Shown here: piece after piece, positions 7,459 through 15,448 of the stretch
Position numbering within the stretch: position 1 is the stretch's first letter
Layout: each line of letters opens with the position of its first letter
Assembly: GCA_003388555.1 (NCBI GenBank)
Contig: QQVD01000051.1
Coordinates: 1-46,877, forward strand
Origin: Acidobacteriota bacterium
GTDB taxonomy: Bacteria; Acidobacteriota; Thermoanaerobaculia; Multivoradales; Multivoraceae
DNA: 46,877 nucleotides
Direction: 5' to 3'
Position numbers and translations under genes: made by a program
Notes under the pieces: model-generated
Seen by the model: the letters and a program-made list of their open reading frames with translations, nothing else
What the model was told of the DNA's origin: nothing
Databases searched by the model: none

Positions 7459-8262
7459 TCAGCCGACCCGCGCCGACTGGCCGCCGTCGACCGGCAGGCA
7501 GACGCCGGTGATGAACCGGGCCTCGTCGCTGGCCAGGAAGAGCGCCGCGTTGGCGACGTCCCAGGCCGAGCCCATGCCGCCGTGCAGCGGCACCCGGGCG
7601 TCGCGCTCGGCGATCAGCTCGTCGCGGTCCCTGCCGGCTCTCACGTAGCCCTCGATCGCCATCGGCGTGTTCATCAGGCCCGGCTGGATGACGTTGGCGC
7701 GGATGCCGTAGCGGGCGTTGCCGATCGCCAGGGACTGGTACATCGCGTCGAGCGCGGCCTTGGAGGACTTGTAGGCGACGATCCCCACCGCGCACACCGA
7801 GGCGACCGAGCCCACCGCGAGCAGCACGCCGCTGCCGCGCTGGCGCAGGTGGGGCAGGGCGTGCTTGTTGGTGAACAGAGGCCCTTTGAGGTTGACCGCG
7901 AGGATGCGGTCCCAGACCTCCTCGGTGATGTGGGAGGGCCCGGAGTCGCCGGCGCCTATGCCGACGTTGTTGTGCAGCACGTCGATGCGGCCGTGGCGAT
8001 CGATGCAGCCGGCGATGAGCGCGGCGCAGCTGCTCTCGTCGGTCACCTCGACGTGCGCCGGCTCGGCGACGCCGCCGCGCACGGTGATCTGGCGCACCGT
8101 CTCCTCGGCCGAGGCGAGGTCGCGGTCGGCGACGAGCACCGTCGCGCCCTCCTCGGCGAAGCGGATCGCGGTGGCGCGACCGTTGCCGATCGTGGCGCCC
8201 GCCGTCTGGCCGCCGCCGACCACGATCGCGACCTTGGCCTCGAGGCGGTTTCCGAGCGTCAT
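7459..8262 (-). CDS. SDR family NAD(P)-dependent oxidoreductase
   Basis: A 267-aa classical SDR: a Gly-rich region near residues 16-28 (GGGQTAGATIGNG, longer than usual), HNNVG near 97-101, catalytic Ser152 and Tyr164-xxx-Lys168 (YKSSK), and a C-terminal GVCLPVDGGQ. ATG 8262 follows a GGGGAG ribosome-binding site. It is the last gene of the minus-strand TRAP-transporter operon, 32 bp after the carboxymuconolactone-decarboxylase-like gene. It probably oxidises or reduces an intermediate of the compound imported by that transporter. The specific substrate is unknown. Confidence 0.88.
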   Translation of the reverse strand: MTLGNRLEAKVAIVVGGGQTAGATIGNGRATAIRFAEEGATVLVADRDLASAEETVRQITVRGGVAEPAHVEVTDESSCAALIAGCIDRHGRIDVLHNNVGIGAGDSGPSHITEEVWDRILAVNLKGPLFTNKHALPHLRQRGSGVLLAVGSVASVCAVGIVAYKSSKAALDAMYQSLAIGNARYGIRANVIQPGLMNTPMAIEGYVRAGRDRDELIAERDARVPLHGGMGSAWDVANAALFLASDEARFITGVCLPVDGGQSARVG

Positions 8263-8294
8263 CCCACGCTCCCCTGTGTTGCGAGATCCGCCGC

Positions 8295-8849
8295 TCAGAT
8301 CTCGAAGCCGGGCAGACCCGGATCGTTCTGCACGCCGAAGGAGTTGAGCGCCATCGACACCAGGTTGTACTGGCCGACGGTGAAGACGATGTCCATGAGC
8401 TGCTCGGTGGAGAAGTAGCGCGCCAGGCCTTCCCAGGTGTCGTCGTGCACGAAGGCGTCGGAGTGCAGCTCCTCGGCGGCGAGCAGCAGCAGGTGGTCCT
8501 TCTCCGACAGGCCGTGGGTCTCGGAACCGGTCGCCGCGGTGCGGATCTCGTCGTCGCTCATCCCCTCGCGGCGCGCGATCAGCACGTGCTGCCCCCACTC
8601 GTACGGCGCCTGGCAGAGGTAGCCGATGCGCAGGATGAGCAGCTCGCGCTCGCGCGGCGGCAGGGTCGACTTGCCGAGCACGTGGTTGGCGAACACCAGC
8701 CAGCGCCGCATCAGGTCGGGGTGGTTGGCGAGGGTGCGGAAGATGTTGAGCAGCGGACCCCGTTCGCGGAACGGAGCGAGGATCTCCTCCGCCTCGGGGC
8801 CGAGCTGGTCGTCGGAGAGGGCCGCGATGCGTGGCTCTTGGGGTCTCAT
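8295..8849 (-). CDS. Carboxymuconolactone decarboxylase family protein
   Basis: A 184-aa AhpD-like fold protein. The core motif CQAPYEWGQH (Cys79, Glu84, His88) matches the CMD type with C-x-x-x-YEW-x-x-H rather than the CxxC of peroxidase-type AhpD. Known members decarboxylate lactones in aromatic-acid catabolism, but many serve unknown detoxification steps. The ATG at 8849 has only a weak ribosome-binding site. It sits 74 bp downstream of dctM and is followed by an SDR, so a role in degrading the TRAP substrate is likely but inferred. Confidence 0.85.
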   Translation of the reverse strand: MRPQEPRIAALSDDQLGPEAEEILAPFRERGPLLNIFRTLANHPDLMRRWLVFANHVLGKSTLPPRERELLILRIGYLCQAPYEWGQHVLIARREGMSDDEIRTAATGSETHGLSEKDHLLLLAAEELHSDAFVHDDTWEGLARYFSTEQLMDIVFTVGQYNLVSMALNSFGVQNDPGLPGFEI

Positions 8850-8923
8850 GACGCAAGAGGCTACACCCGCTGAAGCCTCACGTGCAGGGCGTGACGCGGC
8901 GCTCGAGGCGAAGACAGTGGCGA

Positions 8924-10219
8924 TCACAGCCCCAGCAGGCGCGGCAGCCAGAGGCTGAGTCCCGGGAAGGCGGTGACCAGCACCAGGGCGACGATCATCG
9001 CTGCGTAGAGCGGCAGGAGCTTGGGCAGCAGCTCGCCGAGGCCGAGGCGACCGACCCCGAGGCCGACGAAGAGCACCGTGCCGACCGGCGGCGTGCACAG
9101 CCCGATGCACAGGTTGAGCACCAGGATGATGCCGAAGTGCACCGGGTCGAAGCCGAGGCTGCTGACCACCGGCAGGAAGAGCGGCGTGAAGATGAGGACC
9201 GCCGGAGTCATGTCGAGGAAGGTGCCGGCGACCAGCAGCAGCAGGTTGATGCCGAGCAGCACCAGCCAGCCCCCCGCGGCGCCGGAGGCCGCCTCGAGCA
9301 GGGTCTCGGCGACGCGCTGCGGCACCCGCTCGAAGGCGAGCACCCAGGCCATCGCCATCGACGTCGCCACCAGCAGCAGCACGACGCCGGAGGTCGCCGC
9401 CGCCTGCCGGAAGACGTCCGGCAGCTCGCGGACGCCGATCTCGCGGTAGAGCGCGCACAGACCGAGCGAGTAGAGCACCGCCACCGCTGCCGCCTCGGTG
9501 GCGGTGAAGGCGCCGACGGTGATGCCTCCCATGACCACCACGATGAGCAGCAGCGCCGGCAGAGCGCCGCGGGTGGCGCGCCCGAGCTCTCCGGGTTCGC
9601 GCCGCCTCGCCCGCGGCAGCGACCGCCGGTTCGACAGCAGGGCCGCCGCCACCAGCAGGACGCCGACCAGGATCCCCGGCAGGTAGCCGGCCCAGAACAG
9701 CGCCGCCACCGAGACGCCGCCGCTGGCCAGGGCGTAGACGATCAGGATGTTGCTCGGCGGGATGAGCAGCCCGGTGGTCGAGGCGGTCATGGTCAAGGCC
9801 GTGGTGGCGCTGCGGGGGTAGCCGTCGCGCTCCATGCGCGGCACCAGGAAGCTGCCCACCGCCGCGGTGGCGGCGACCGCCGACCCCGACAGCGAGCCGA
9901 AGAGCAGGCAGGCGACCCCGTCGACCACCAGCATGCCGCCCGGCAGCGCGCCGACCAGCGCCTTGCCGAAGGCGATCAGCCGTCTCGCCACGCCGCCGCG
10001 GTTGAGCAGCTCGCCGGAGAGCACGAAGAAGGGGATGGCGAGCAGCGAGAAGCTGTCGAGACCGGTGACGCTGCGCTGCGCGACGGTGACAAGGGCGGGC
10101 TCGGTGGCGATCTGCGACGCCAGCGCCGCGGCGCTGGCCAGACCGAGAGCGAAGGCGACCGGCACCCCGAGCACCAGCAGCAGCCCCAGTGCCAGCAGCA
10201 GGACCAGCGCACCACTCAC
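8924..10219 (-). CDS. dctM: TRAP transporter large permease (DctM)
   Basis: A 431-aa, 11-12 segment integral membrane protein. Typical DctM features are present: LDSFSLLAIPFFVLSGELL near the N-terminus, GSLSGSAVAATAAVGSFLVP and TASTTGLLIPPSNILIVYA. It couples Na+ or H+ entry to uptake of an organic acid delivered by the DctP protein. Its ATG overlaps the dctQ stop by 4 bp (ATGA), giving a tight DctP-DctQ-DctM unit. Confidence 0.95.
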   Translation of the reverse strand: MSGALVLLLALGLLLVLGVPVAFALGLASAAALASQIATEPALVTVAQRSVTGLDSFSLLAIPFFVLSGELLNRGGVARRLIAFGKALVGALPGGMLVVDGVACLLFGSLSGSAVAATAAVGSFLVPRMERDGYPRSATTALTMTASTTGLLIPPSNILIVYALASGGVSVAALFWAGYLPGILVGVLLVAAALLSNRRSLPRARRREPGELGRATRGALPALLLIVVVMGGITVGAFTATEAAAVAVLYSLGLCALYREIGVRELPDVFRQAAATSGVVLLLVATSMAMAWVLAFERVPQRVAETLLEAASGAAGGWLVLLGINLLLLVAGTFLDMTPAVLIFTPLFLPVVSSLGFDPVHFGIILVLNLCIGLCTPPVGTVLFVGLGVGRLGLGELLPKLLPLYAAMIVALVLVTAFPGLSLWLPRLLGL

Positions 10220-10731
10220 TCGCGCGCCTCCCGGGGCCGGACCGCGTCGGCGAGGTCGAGCAGCGCGAAGCCCGCGAAGACCAGGCCGGAGAGCGGCAGC
10301 GCCGCGTAGACCCAGGCGAGGCCGACACCGAGCGCCGCCGACTCCTGGTCGAGCCGGTGCACCAGGAGCGCCAGACGGGTGCCGCCGAAGAGCAGCAGCG
10401 AGATGGCGAAGGTGAGGACGCAGAGGCTGGCTGCGATCGACGTGCCGCGACGCCAGCCCGCCGGCAGGCGGACCACCAGGGCGTCGATCGCCACGTGCTG
10501 ACCGCGGCCGAGGGCGTAGGCGCCGCCGAAGAGGCCGAGCCAGATGAGCAGGAAACGCGCCAGCTCTTCGGTCACCGAGCTCGGGTCGCGCAGCACGTAG
10601 CGGGAGAACACCTGCCAGCTCACGTTGACCACCATGAGCGCCAGCAGCGCGGCGCAGAGGCCGCCGACCCAGGAGTCGAGCCGCCTGCGCCAGCGTGCGG
10701 CGAAGCGACTGCTGTCGTCCGGCGCGCTCAT
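10216..10731 (-). CDS. dctQ: TRAP transporter small permease (DctQ)
   Basis: A 171-aa, four-helix membrane protein with the family signature VFSRYVLRDPSSVTEELARFLLIW near residues 40-63. It forms the membrane complex with DctM. The ATG at 10731 overlaps the stop of dctP (ATGA), and its own stop overlaps the dctM start, so all three are translationally coupled. The length is normal for DctQ. Confidence 0.93.
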   Translation of the reverse strand: MSAPDDSSRFAARWRRRLDSWVGGLCAALLALMVVNVSWQVFSRYVLRDPSSVTEELARFLLIWLGLFGGAYALGRGQHVAIDALVVRLPAGWRRGTSIAASLCVLTFAISLLLFGGTRLALLVHRLDQESAALGVGLAWVYAALPLSGLVFAGFALLDLADAVRPREARE

Positions 10732-11756
10732 GGCAGCGCCTCCGTCACTGCGAGTCGCTGTGCCTCGATCGCTTCGAGCAGCTCGGCCATCTCCGGCTCG
10801 CGCGCCAGCTCGTCGCGCAGCGCCGCGGTGCGCCTGGCGAAGGGCGCCTTGTCGACGGTGTCGACCTGCACCCCGGCCTCGCGCACCGCGCGCAGCGCCT
10901 CGTCGCTGGCCTCCTTCCACAGCCGGCGCTGGATGCGGGCCGAGTGTCGCGCCGCAGCCAGCAGGTGCTCGCGGTCGGCGGCGCCGAGCCGCTTCCACAG
11001 CGCGGTGGAGGCGAGAAGCACGTCGGGCACCGCGGTGTGCTCGTCGAGCGAGTAGAACCGCGCCACCTCGTAGTGGTGTGACAGGTGGAAGGACGGCGGG
11101 TTGTTCTCGGCTCCGTCGACCACGCCCTGCTGCAGCGCGGTGTAGAGCTCGCCCCAGGAGATGGGGGTCGCGTTGCCGCCCAGGGCACGCACCATGGCGA
11201 TCGCGCTCGGGCTCTCCTGGGTGCGGATCTTGAGGCCGGCGAGATCCTCGGGGGTGCGGATCGGCCGGTCGCGGGTGTAGAAGCTGCGCGCGCCGGCGTC
11301 GTAGAAGGCGAGGCCGCGCAGTCGCACCGCCTCGGGCGAGGCCAGCAGCCGGTCACCGACGGGGCCCTCGAGCACCCGCCACTGGTGCTCCGTGTCGTCG
11401 AAGAGGTAGGGCACCCCGAGCACTCTGAAGCTCGGCGCGAAGCTCTCCAGCACGCTGGCCGACACCTTGGTCAGCTCGACGCTGCCGATCTGCAGCAGCT
11501 CGAGCAGCTCGCGCTCGGAGCCGAGCTGCTCGCTGGGGAAGATCTCGAGTCGCAGTCTCCCGCCGGTCCGTCGCGCCAGCTCGTCGGCCATCGCCTCCAT
11601 CGCCCGGTGCACGGGATGGCTGGGGTCGAGCCCGTGGCCGAGCCGCAGCACTTCGCGGCCGTCGCGTGCGCTCGGACCCCCGCCGGACAGCGGGCCGCAG
11701 GACGGCAGCGCCGCGGCGAGCAGCAGCGCCACGAGGAGCTGAGTTCGGACGTGCAT
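10728..11756 (-). CDS. dctP: TRAP transporter substrate-binding lipoprotein (DctP)
   Basis: A 342-aa periplasmic binding protein with a lipobox ending LPSC (Cys20). Conserved DctP features are GLKIRTQESPS, whose Arg normally salt-bridges the substrate carboxylate, and the VVDGAENNPPSFHLSHHYEV block. It captures a carboxylate for DctQM. A lipid anchor is less usual than a free periplasmic form. It is the first gene of the minus-strand operon dctPQM-CMD-SDR and diverges from the GlcF-like gene; the 205-bp gap (11757-11961) probably holds both promoters. Confidence 0.93.
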   Translation of the reverse strand: MHVRTQLLVALLLAAALPSCGPLSGGGPSARDGREVLRLGHGLDPSHPVHRAMEAMADELARRTGGRLRLEIFPSEQLGSERELLELLQIGSVELTKVSASVLESFAPSFRVLGVPYLFDDTEHQWRVLEGPVGDRLLASPEAVRLRGLAFYDAGARSFYTRDRPIRTPEDLAGLKIRTQESPSAIAMVRALGGNATPISWGELYTALQQGVVDGAENNPPSFHLSHHYEVARFYSLDEHTAVPDVLLASTALWKRLGAADREHLLAAARHSARIQRRLWKEASDEALRAVREAGVQVDTVDKAPFARRTAALRDELAREPEMAELLEAIEAQRLAVTEALP

Positions 11757-11961
11757 GCGAGCCCGGGTCGTAGAGGTTGCGGGAGAACGGCTCTGGCTCG
11801 AGCGCCGGTGGAGCTGTGGACCGCGACTCTCTCGAGTGCGGAGGAGGTGGAGCTCGGCTGGGCAATGGTGAGAGGACGAACGATAGCCGACGGCGGGGGC
11901 GGCGGCGCTGGGACGCGGCCGCCGCGACCGCGCCCGACACCGCTCTGCGAGAATCGCCCAG

Positions 11962-13407
11962 GTGCGACATCAGATCCCCGAGCAGCGGTGGCGCCAGCGC
12001 CTCGGACCGGACCTCGCGCCGCGGCTCGACGCGATGGGCGAGGCGATAGAGCGCTGCGTGCACTGCGGCTTCTGTCTCGCGACCTGCCCGACCTACCGGG
12101 TGCTCGGTGAGGAGATGGACTCGCCGCGCGGTCGCATCTTCCTGATCAAGGAGATGCTCGAGGAGAGGCTGCCGCTCGACGAGGTGCTCGAGCACCTCGA
12201 CCCCTGTCTGGGCTGCCTGGCCTGCGAGACCTCGTGTCCCTCCGGGGTGCGCTACCGCGAGCTCTTGCAGCCGGTGCGCACCTGGGGAGAGCGCCACCGA
12301 CGCCGAGGCCTGCGCGGCTGGTGGGTGCGCCTGCGGCGACTCGCCCTGCTCGAGTCGATGGCGCGGCCGACCTGGTTCCGCGCCGCGCTGCGCCTCGGCC
12401 GGATGGCGCGCCCGCTGCGCGGACCGCTGCGCCGCGCCTCACCCGCTCTGGCGGCGCCGCTGGATCTGGTTCCGGCGCGGATTCCGGCGGCCGTCCCGCT
12501 GCCCCGGTCGACGCCGGCCCGCGGCGGGCGGCGGGGCGGGGTGCTGCTGCTCGCGGGTTGCGTGCAGCAGGTGCTCGAGCCGCGCCTCGCGGCAGCGGTC
12601 GTCGAGGTGCTGGCGCGCAACGGTGTCGAGGTGGTGGTGCCGGAGGACCAGGGCTGCTGCGGCGCCCTGGCCTTGCACGTCGGCGAGGAGGGGCGGGCGC
12701 GTCGCCTGGCGCGCCGTAACCTCCGCGCCTTCGCGCCGGTGACCGCGGCCGAGAGCGACTTCGACGCCCTGATCGTCTGCGCCGCGGGCTGTGGATCGGG
12801 CCTGCAGGAGCACGCCGCCCTGTTCGCCGGTTCTGAGCACCCAGAGAACCCGGAGCACTCGCAGCGATCCGAGAGCGTCGAGCAGGCGGAGAGAGCCGCC
12901 GCCGAGCGGCTGGCGGCGCGCACTCTCGACGCCACCACCTTCCTCGATCGCCTGGGCCTGATCGAGATCCCTGCGCCTCTCAGCAGGCCGCTGCGGGTCG
13001 CGGTCCACGATCCATGCCATCTGCTGCACGCCCAGCGCGAGCGGTCGGCGCCGCGCCGGCTGCTCGCCAGCATCCCGGGAGTCGAGCTGGTAGAGCCGCG
13101 CGACGCCGAGGTCTGCTGCGGCTCGGCGGGGCTCTACAACCTGGAGTGGCCGCGGATCGCCGGCGAGCTCGGCCGTCGCAAGGCCGAGTCGCTGCTGGAG
13201 CCCGAGCCCGATCTGATCGCGAGCGGCAACCTCGGCTGCTCCGTGCAGCTGCGCGTCACCCTCGAGGCGGCGGCCCGCCGCCGCGGCGATGCGCCGCCCG
13301 TCTGGCATCCGCTGGAGATCCTCGCCGCGGCCTACCGCGGTGAGCTCGACGACCTGCCGCGTCGAGTCGAAGGGGCCCGCACCGGGTCTCGGCCTTGGCC
13401 GCCGTGA
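11962..13407 (+). CDS. (Fe-S)-binding protein, glycolate oxidase GlcF-like
   Basis: A 481-aa protein. Two 4Fe-4S clusters lie at Cys32/35/38/42 (CVHCGFCLATCP) and Cys82/85/88/92 (CLGCLACETSCP), followed by two CCG domains (LLLAGC...GCCGAL and HDPCH...EVCCGSAG). It belongs to the GlcF/LldE electron-transfer subunits that take electrons from an FAD-linked 2-hydroxyacid dehydrogenase. The flavoprotein partner (GlcD/GlcE) is not in the window. An E/S/H-rich insert (about residues 293-320) interrupts the region between the CCG domains. The start is GTG 11962, about 7 nt after a GAGAAT -10-like hexamer, and puts the first cluster where GlcF has it. Confidence 0.85.
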   Translation: MRHQIPEQRWRQRLGPDLAPRLDAMGEAIERCVHCGFCLATCPTYRVLGEEMDSPRGRIFLIKEMLEERLPLDEVLEHLDPCLGCLACETSCPSGVRYRELLQPVRTWGERHRRRGLRGWWVRLRRLALLESMARPTWFRAALRLGRMARPLRGPLRRASPALAAPLDLVPARIPAAVPLPRSTPARGGRRGGVLLLAGCVQQVLEPRLAAAVVEVLARNGVEVVVPEDQGCCGALALHVGEEGRARRLARRNLRAFAPVTAAESDFDALIVCAAGCGSGLQEHAALFAGSEHPENPEHSQRSESVEQAERAAAERLAARTLDATTFLDRLGLIEIPAPLSRPLRVAVHDPCHLLHAQRERSAPRRLLASIPGVELVEPRDAEVCCGSAGLYNLEWPRIAGELGRRKAESLLEPEPDLIASGNLGCSVQLRVTLEAAARRRGDAPPVWHPLEILAAAYRGELDDLPRRVEGARTGSRPWPP

Positions 13408-13481
13408 CCGGAAACGGCGTCGACCGTTGGCCCGGTTGACCGCGTCGCAGCACCCGCCGCGGCACCCACCAGGCGCGGTGA

Positions 13482-13487
13482 TACTCT
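13482..13487 (+). promoter_or_regulatory. Putative -10 (TACTCT) for the receiver-like gene
   Basis: TACTCTG, the same hexamer as before the radical SAM gene. It would give a leader of about 113 nt to the ATG at 13607. No clear -35 box. Confidence 0.3.
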
Positions 13488-13606
13488 GCCGATCTGTCCT
13501 GCAGCCGCGAGTCGCCGCCGCGCCGCTCGAGGCCCCCGGCGACCGCCGTCCGGACCCTGCGTCACATCCTGCCGCCGCCCGTGATGACCGGAGCACCCGG
13601 CCCTCC

Positions 13607-14920
13607 ATGAGCCTCCCTGCCGAGACCATAGAGCACCTGCGACGCGGCATCTCGGCCGCCCAGGCCGACGATCGCGAGCGCGCCGCGCGGCTTCTGCGCG
13701 AGGTGACGGAGAAGGCGCCCGAGCTCGTCGATGCCTGGTCCTGGCTGGCCTTCGCCACCGACGACGCCCTCGAGCGGGTCGGCTCGATGCAGCGCGTGGC
13801 CGAGCTCGATCCCGACAACCAGGCGGTGCGGGAATGGCTGCGGCGCAACGGATTTCCGGTGCGCTCGAGCGAGCCGCGAGACGCCGACGCCTCGATCTCC
13901 GAGCTGTGGGAGGGGGACGGCGACAGTCGCGACGCCTCCGTGGAGACCTCGGATTCCGTGGCCGGGCGGTGGGAGCCGGACGAGCTCGCGCCCGAGCCTG
14001 CTTCGGAGGCGAGCTTCGCTGGTCTGCGCCTCGACGACGACGATCCGCCGCAGGGCGGTTTCGCCGCTCTGCCGGGATTCGGCGCCGCGCCCGAGAAGCA
14101 GAGCGGCGGGACTCCCGGTGCTCCCACACTCGGCTCGGCGCTCGACCTGATCGGATCGGACGAGGTCGAGCGCGACGCCGCCGACCGGGAGGGGCAGGCG
14201 GTGTCCTTCGCCCTCGACGAGGACCTCGAGGACCTCGAGGACCTCGAGGACGACGAGGCCGGTCCGGTCGACGTGCAGCCGCTGCCGCGCACCGCCAGTT
14301 CGCCGGACTTCCGCTCGATCATGGCCGAGCTCGCGGGCGATCCGGAGCTCTACGACGACTCGGTGGGAGGAGCGGCGTCACCGCCGCGCGAAGCGACGCC
14401 GCTGGATGCCCTGGATGCCCTGGCCGCCTCCGAGCAACCGACCCAGGTGGTCTCCGTACCGGCCGCCGATCCAACTCCGCCGCCCGCCGCGCAGGCGCAG
14501 CCGTCACCCGACAGGAGAGGCGGAGCCGCCGCACCCGAGGCGACCCGCCCCCACGCGCCGCGGGTGCTCATCGTGCATACCGACCCGACGACCAGCAATC
14601 TGTTGCGGCTCGGGTTCGAGCAGGCCGGCTGCACGGTGCGGCGCTGCAGCACCGAGGGAGACGCCCTCCAGCAGGCCACCAGCGAGACGCCCGACCTCGT
14701 CTTCAGCGGTCCCAGCACCAGCGAGGGCGATGCGCTCGAGCTGTGCCGCACCCTGAAGACGACGCCGCAGACCGCCGGCGTCGCCTTCGTGATGCACGCT
14801 CCCGGCGCCGGCATGCTGAAGAAGCTCAAGGCGCGCTCGGTCGGCGTCGACGAATTGATCGACGAGGAGCTCAGCGTCGAGATCATCACCGGCGTCTTCC
14901 AGCGCCGGCTGAGTCAGTGA
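13607..14920 (+). CDS. TPR-like / degenerate receiver domain protein
   Basis: A 437-aa protein. The N-terminus (about residues 1-80) is helical and repeat-like (AQADDRERAARLLREVTEKAPELVDAW), as in TPR proteins. A long acidic, disordered middle follows, including three exact 9-bp repeats (14222-14248) encoding DLE-DLE-DLE. From residue 319 there is a response-regulator receiver fold (RVLIVHTDPTTSNLLRLGF). At the phosphorylation position the usual PDxxxxD reads PDLVFSG, so the acceptor Asp is replaced by Gly. It is therefore probably a phosphorylation-independent pseudo-receiver, perhaps an adaptor. No kinase or output domain is present. The start at 13607 is a choice; in-frame non-ATG starts exist upstream. 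Confidence 0.7.
   Translation: MSLPAETIEHLRRGISAAQADDRERAARLLREVTEKAPELVDAWSWLAFATDDALERVGSMQRVAELDPDNQAVREWLRRNGFPVRSSEPRDADASISELWEGDGDSRDASVETSDSVAGRWEPDELAPEPASEASFAGLRLDDDDPPQGGFAALPGFGAAPEKQSGGTPGAPTLGSALDLIGSDEVERDAADREGQAVSFALDEDLEDLEDLEDDEAGPVDVQPLPRTASSPDFRSIMAELAGDPELYDDSVGGAASPPREATPLDALDALAASEQPTQVVSVPAADPTPPPAAQAQPSPDRRGGAAAPEATRPHAPRVLIVHTDPTTSNLLRLGFEQAGCTVRRCSTEGDALQQATSETPDLVFSGPSTSEGDALELCRTLKTTPQTAGVAFVMHAPGAGMLKKLKARSVGVDELIDEELSVEIITGVFQRRLSQ
14222..14248 (+). repeat. Three exact 9-bp repeats in coding sequence
   Basis: GACCTCGAG x3, encoding three DLE tripeptides inside the acidic linker of the receiver-like protein. The in-frame unit can expand or contract without a frameshift. 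Confidence 0.9.
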
Positions 14921-14922
14921 CG

Positions 14923-14954
14923 CTGACTCCCTGACCCGCTGACCCCCTGACCCA
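14923..14954 (+). repeat. Four 8-bp tandem repeats (CTGACYCN)
   Basis: CTGACTCC, CTGACCCG, CTGACCCC, CTGACCCA directly after the TGA stop at 14918-14920. Two further GAGTCA/GTGACG words overlap the gene end. This may be a slippage tract. Confidence 0.8.
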
Positions 14955-15159
14955 AAGACCTCGGTCGGCATGGCGCGACCTGGAACGGGAAGAAGTTCCG
15001 GAATCCGGAAACGGGACCGGCTGCGGTGCGGATTCGAGACAGCCGCGACCCGTTCCGGGTGGCGCAAGCACCGGTAGCCGGGCGAAATCGGCCTGGCCGC
15101 TGGCTGGCACGCGATTCGCTAGAAAAGCGATCGGGACACGGACCTCCCTGATGTCCCCC

Positions 15160-15205
15160 GCGCGTTCCGGGCGGCGAGCTCCCTCCCTCGTCGCCCGGGA
15201 CGCGC
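15160..15205 (+). ncRNA. Strong 19-bp RNA hairpin in the GAPDH upstream region
   Basis: Left arm 15160-15178, 8-nt loop, right arm 15187-15205. Seventeen Watson-Crick pairs plus two pairs that are G-U wobbles only in the plus-strand transcript (they would be A-C mismatches on the other strand). This favours a plus-strand RNA. No U tract follows, so it is not a classical terminator. It may be the end of the upstream transcript, a small RNA or a cis element. Confidence 0.5.
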
Positions 15206-15434
15206 ACTTGTTACCGGTGCGCCGCTCGCCCTGCCGCCGAACTTGCGGCACCGAGACGTGACTTTCGTCTCCCGTGGCTGCGGCCGCGGCGGACCCCCTG
15301 CAAGCAGGAGCCCGAGCACGGCGCTGGAGCTCGGTCGGACGACCCGCGGGTCGGGCTGCACCGCGTTCCGGCACCGCCTCGCAGAATCCCCTTCCAGAAC
15401 CGCGTTTCTGACCACGGCTGCCGCGGCAGGCTGG

Positions 15435-15440
15435 TAGTCT
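15435..15440 (+). promoter_or_regulatory. Putative -10 (TAGTCT), near-leaderless GAPDH-like transcript
   Basis: The hexamer ends 8 nt before the ATG at 15449, so transcription would begin at or within 1-2 nt of the start codon. Confidence 0.4.
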
Positions 15441-15448
15441 CGCCGGCG

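Larger units (their letters stand above)
14921..15448 (+). other. Gene-free 528-bp leader region before the GAPDH genes
   Basis: No convincing gene on either strand. It contains four imperfect 8-bp repeats (14923-14954), the inverted repeat TTCCGG-AAT-CCGGAA (14996-15010), the long hairpin at 15160-15205, a small GAGACG/CGTCTC stem near 15253-15276, and a -10-like TAGTCT just before the GAPDH-like start. Confidence 0.6.

Noticed and set aside
8850-10328. Long N-terminal extension of the CMD-like protein through the dctM region
   Set aside because: The extension is the wrong frame of dctM; the real protein begins at ATG 8849 with the CMD domain.
14996-15010. TTCCGG-AAT-CCGGAA as a gene regulator operator
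   Set aside because: More than 430 bp from the next start and no regulator gene nearby; noted only as part of the leader region.
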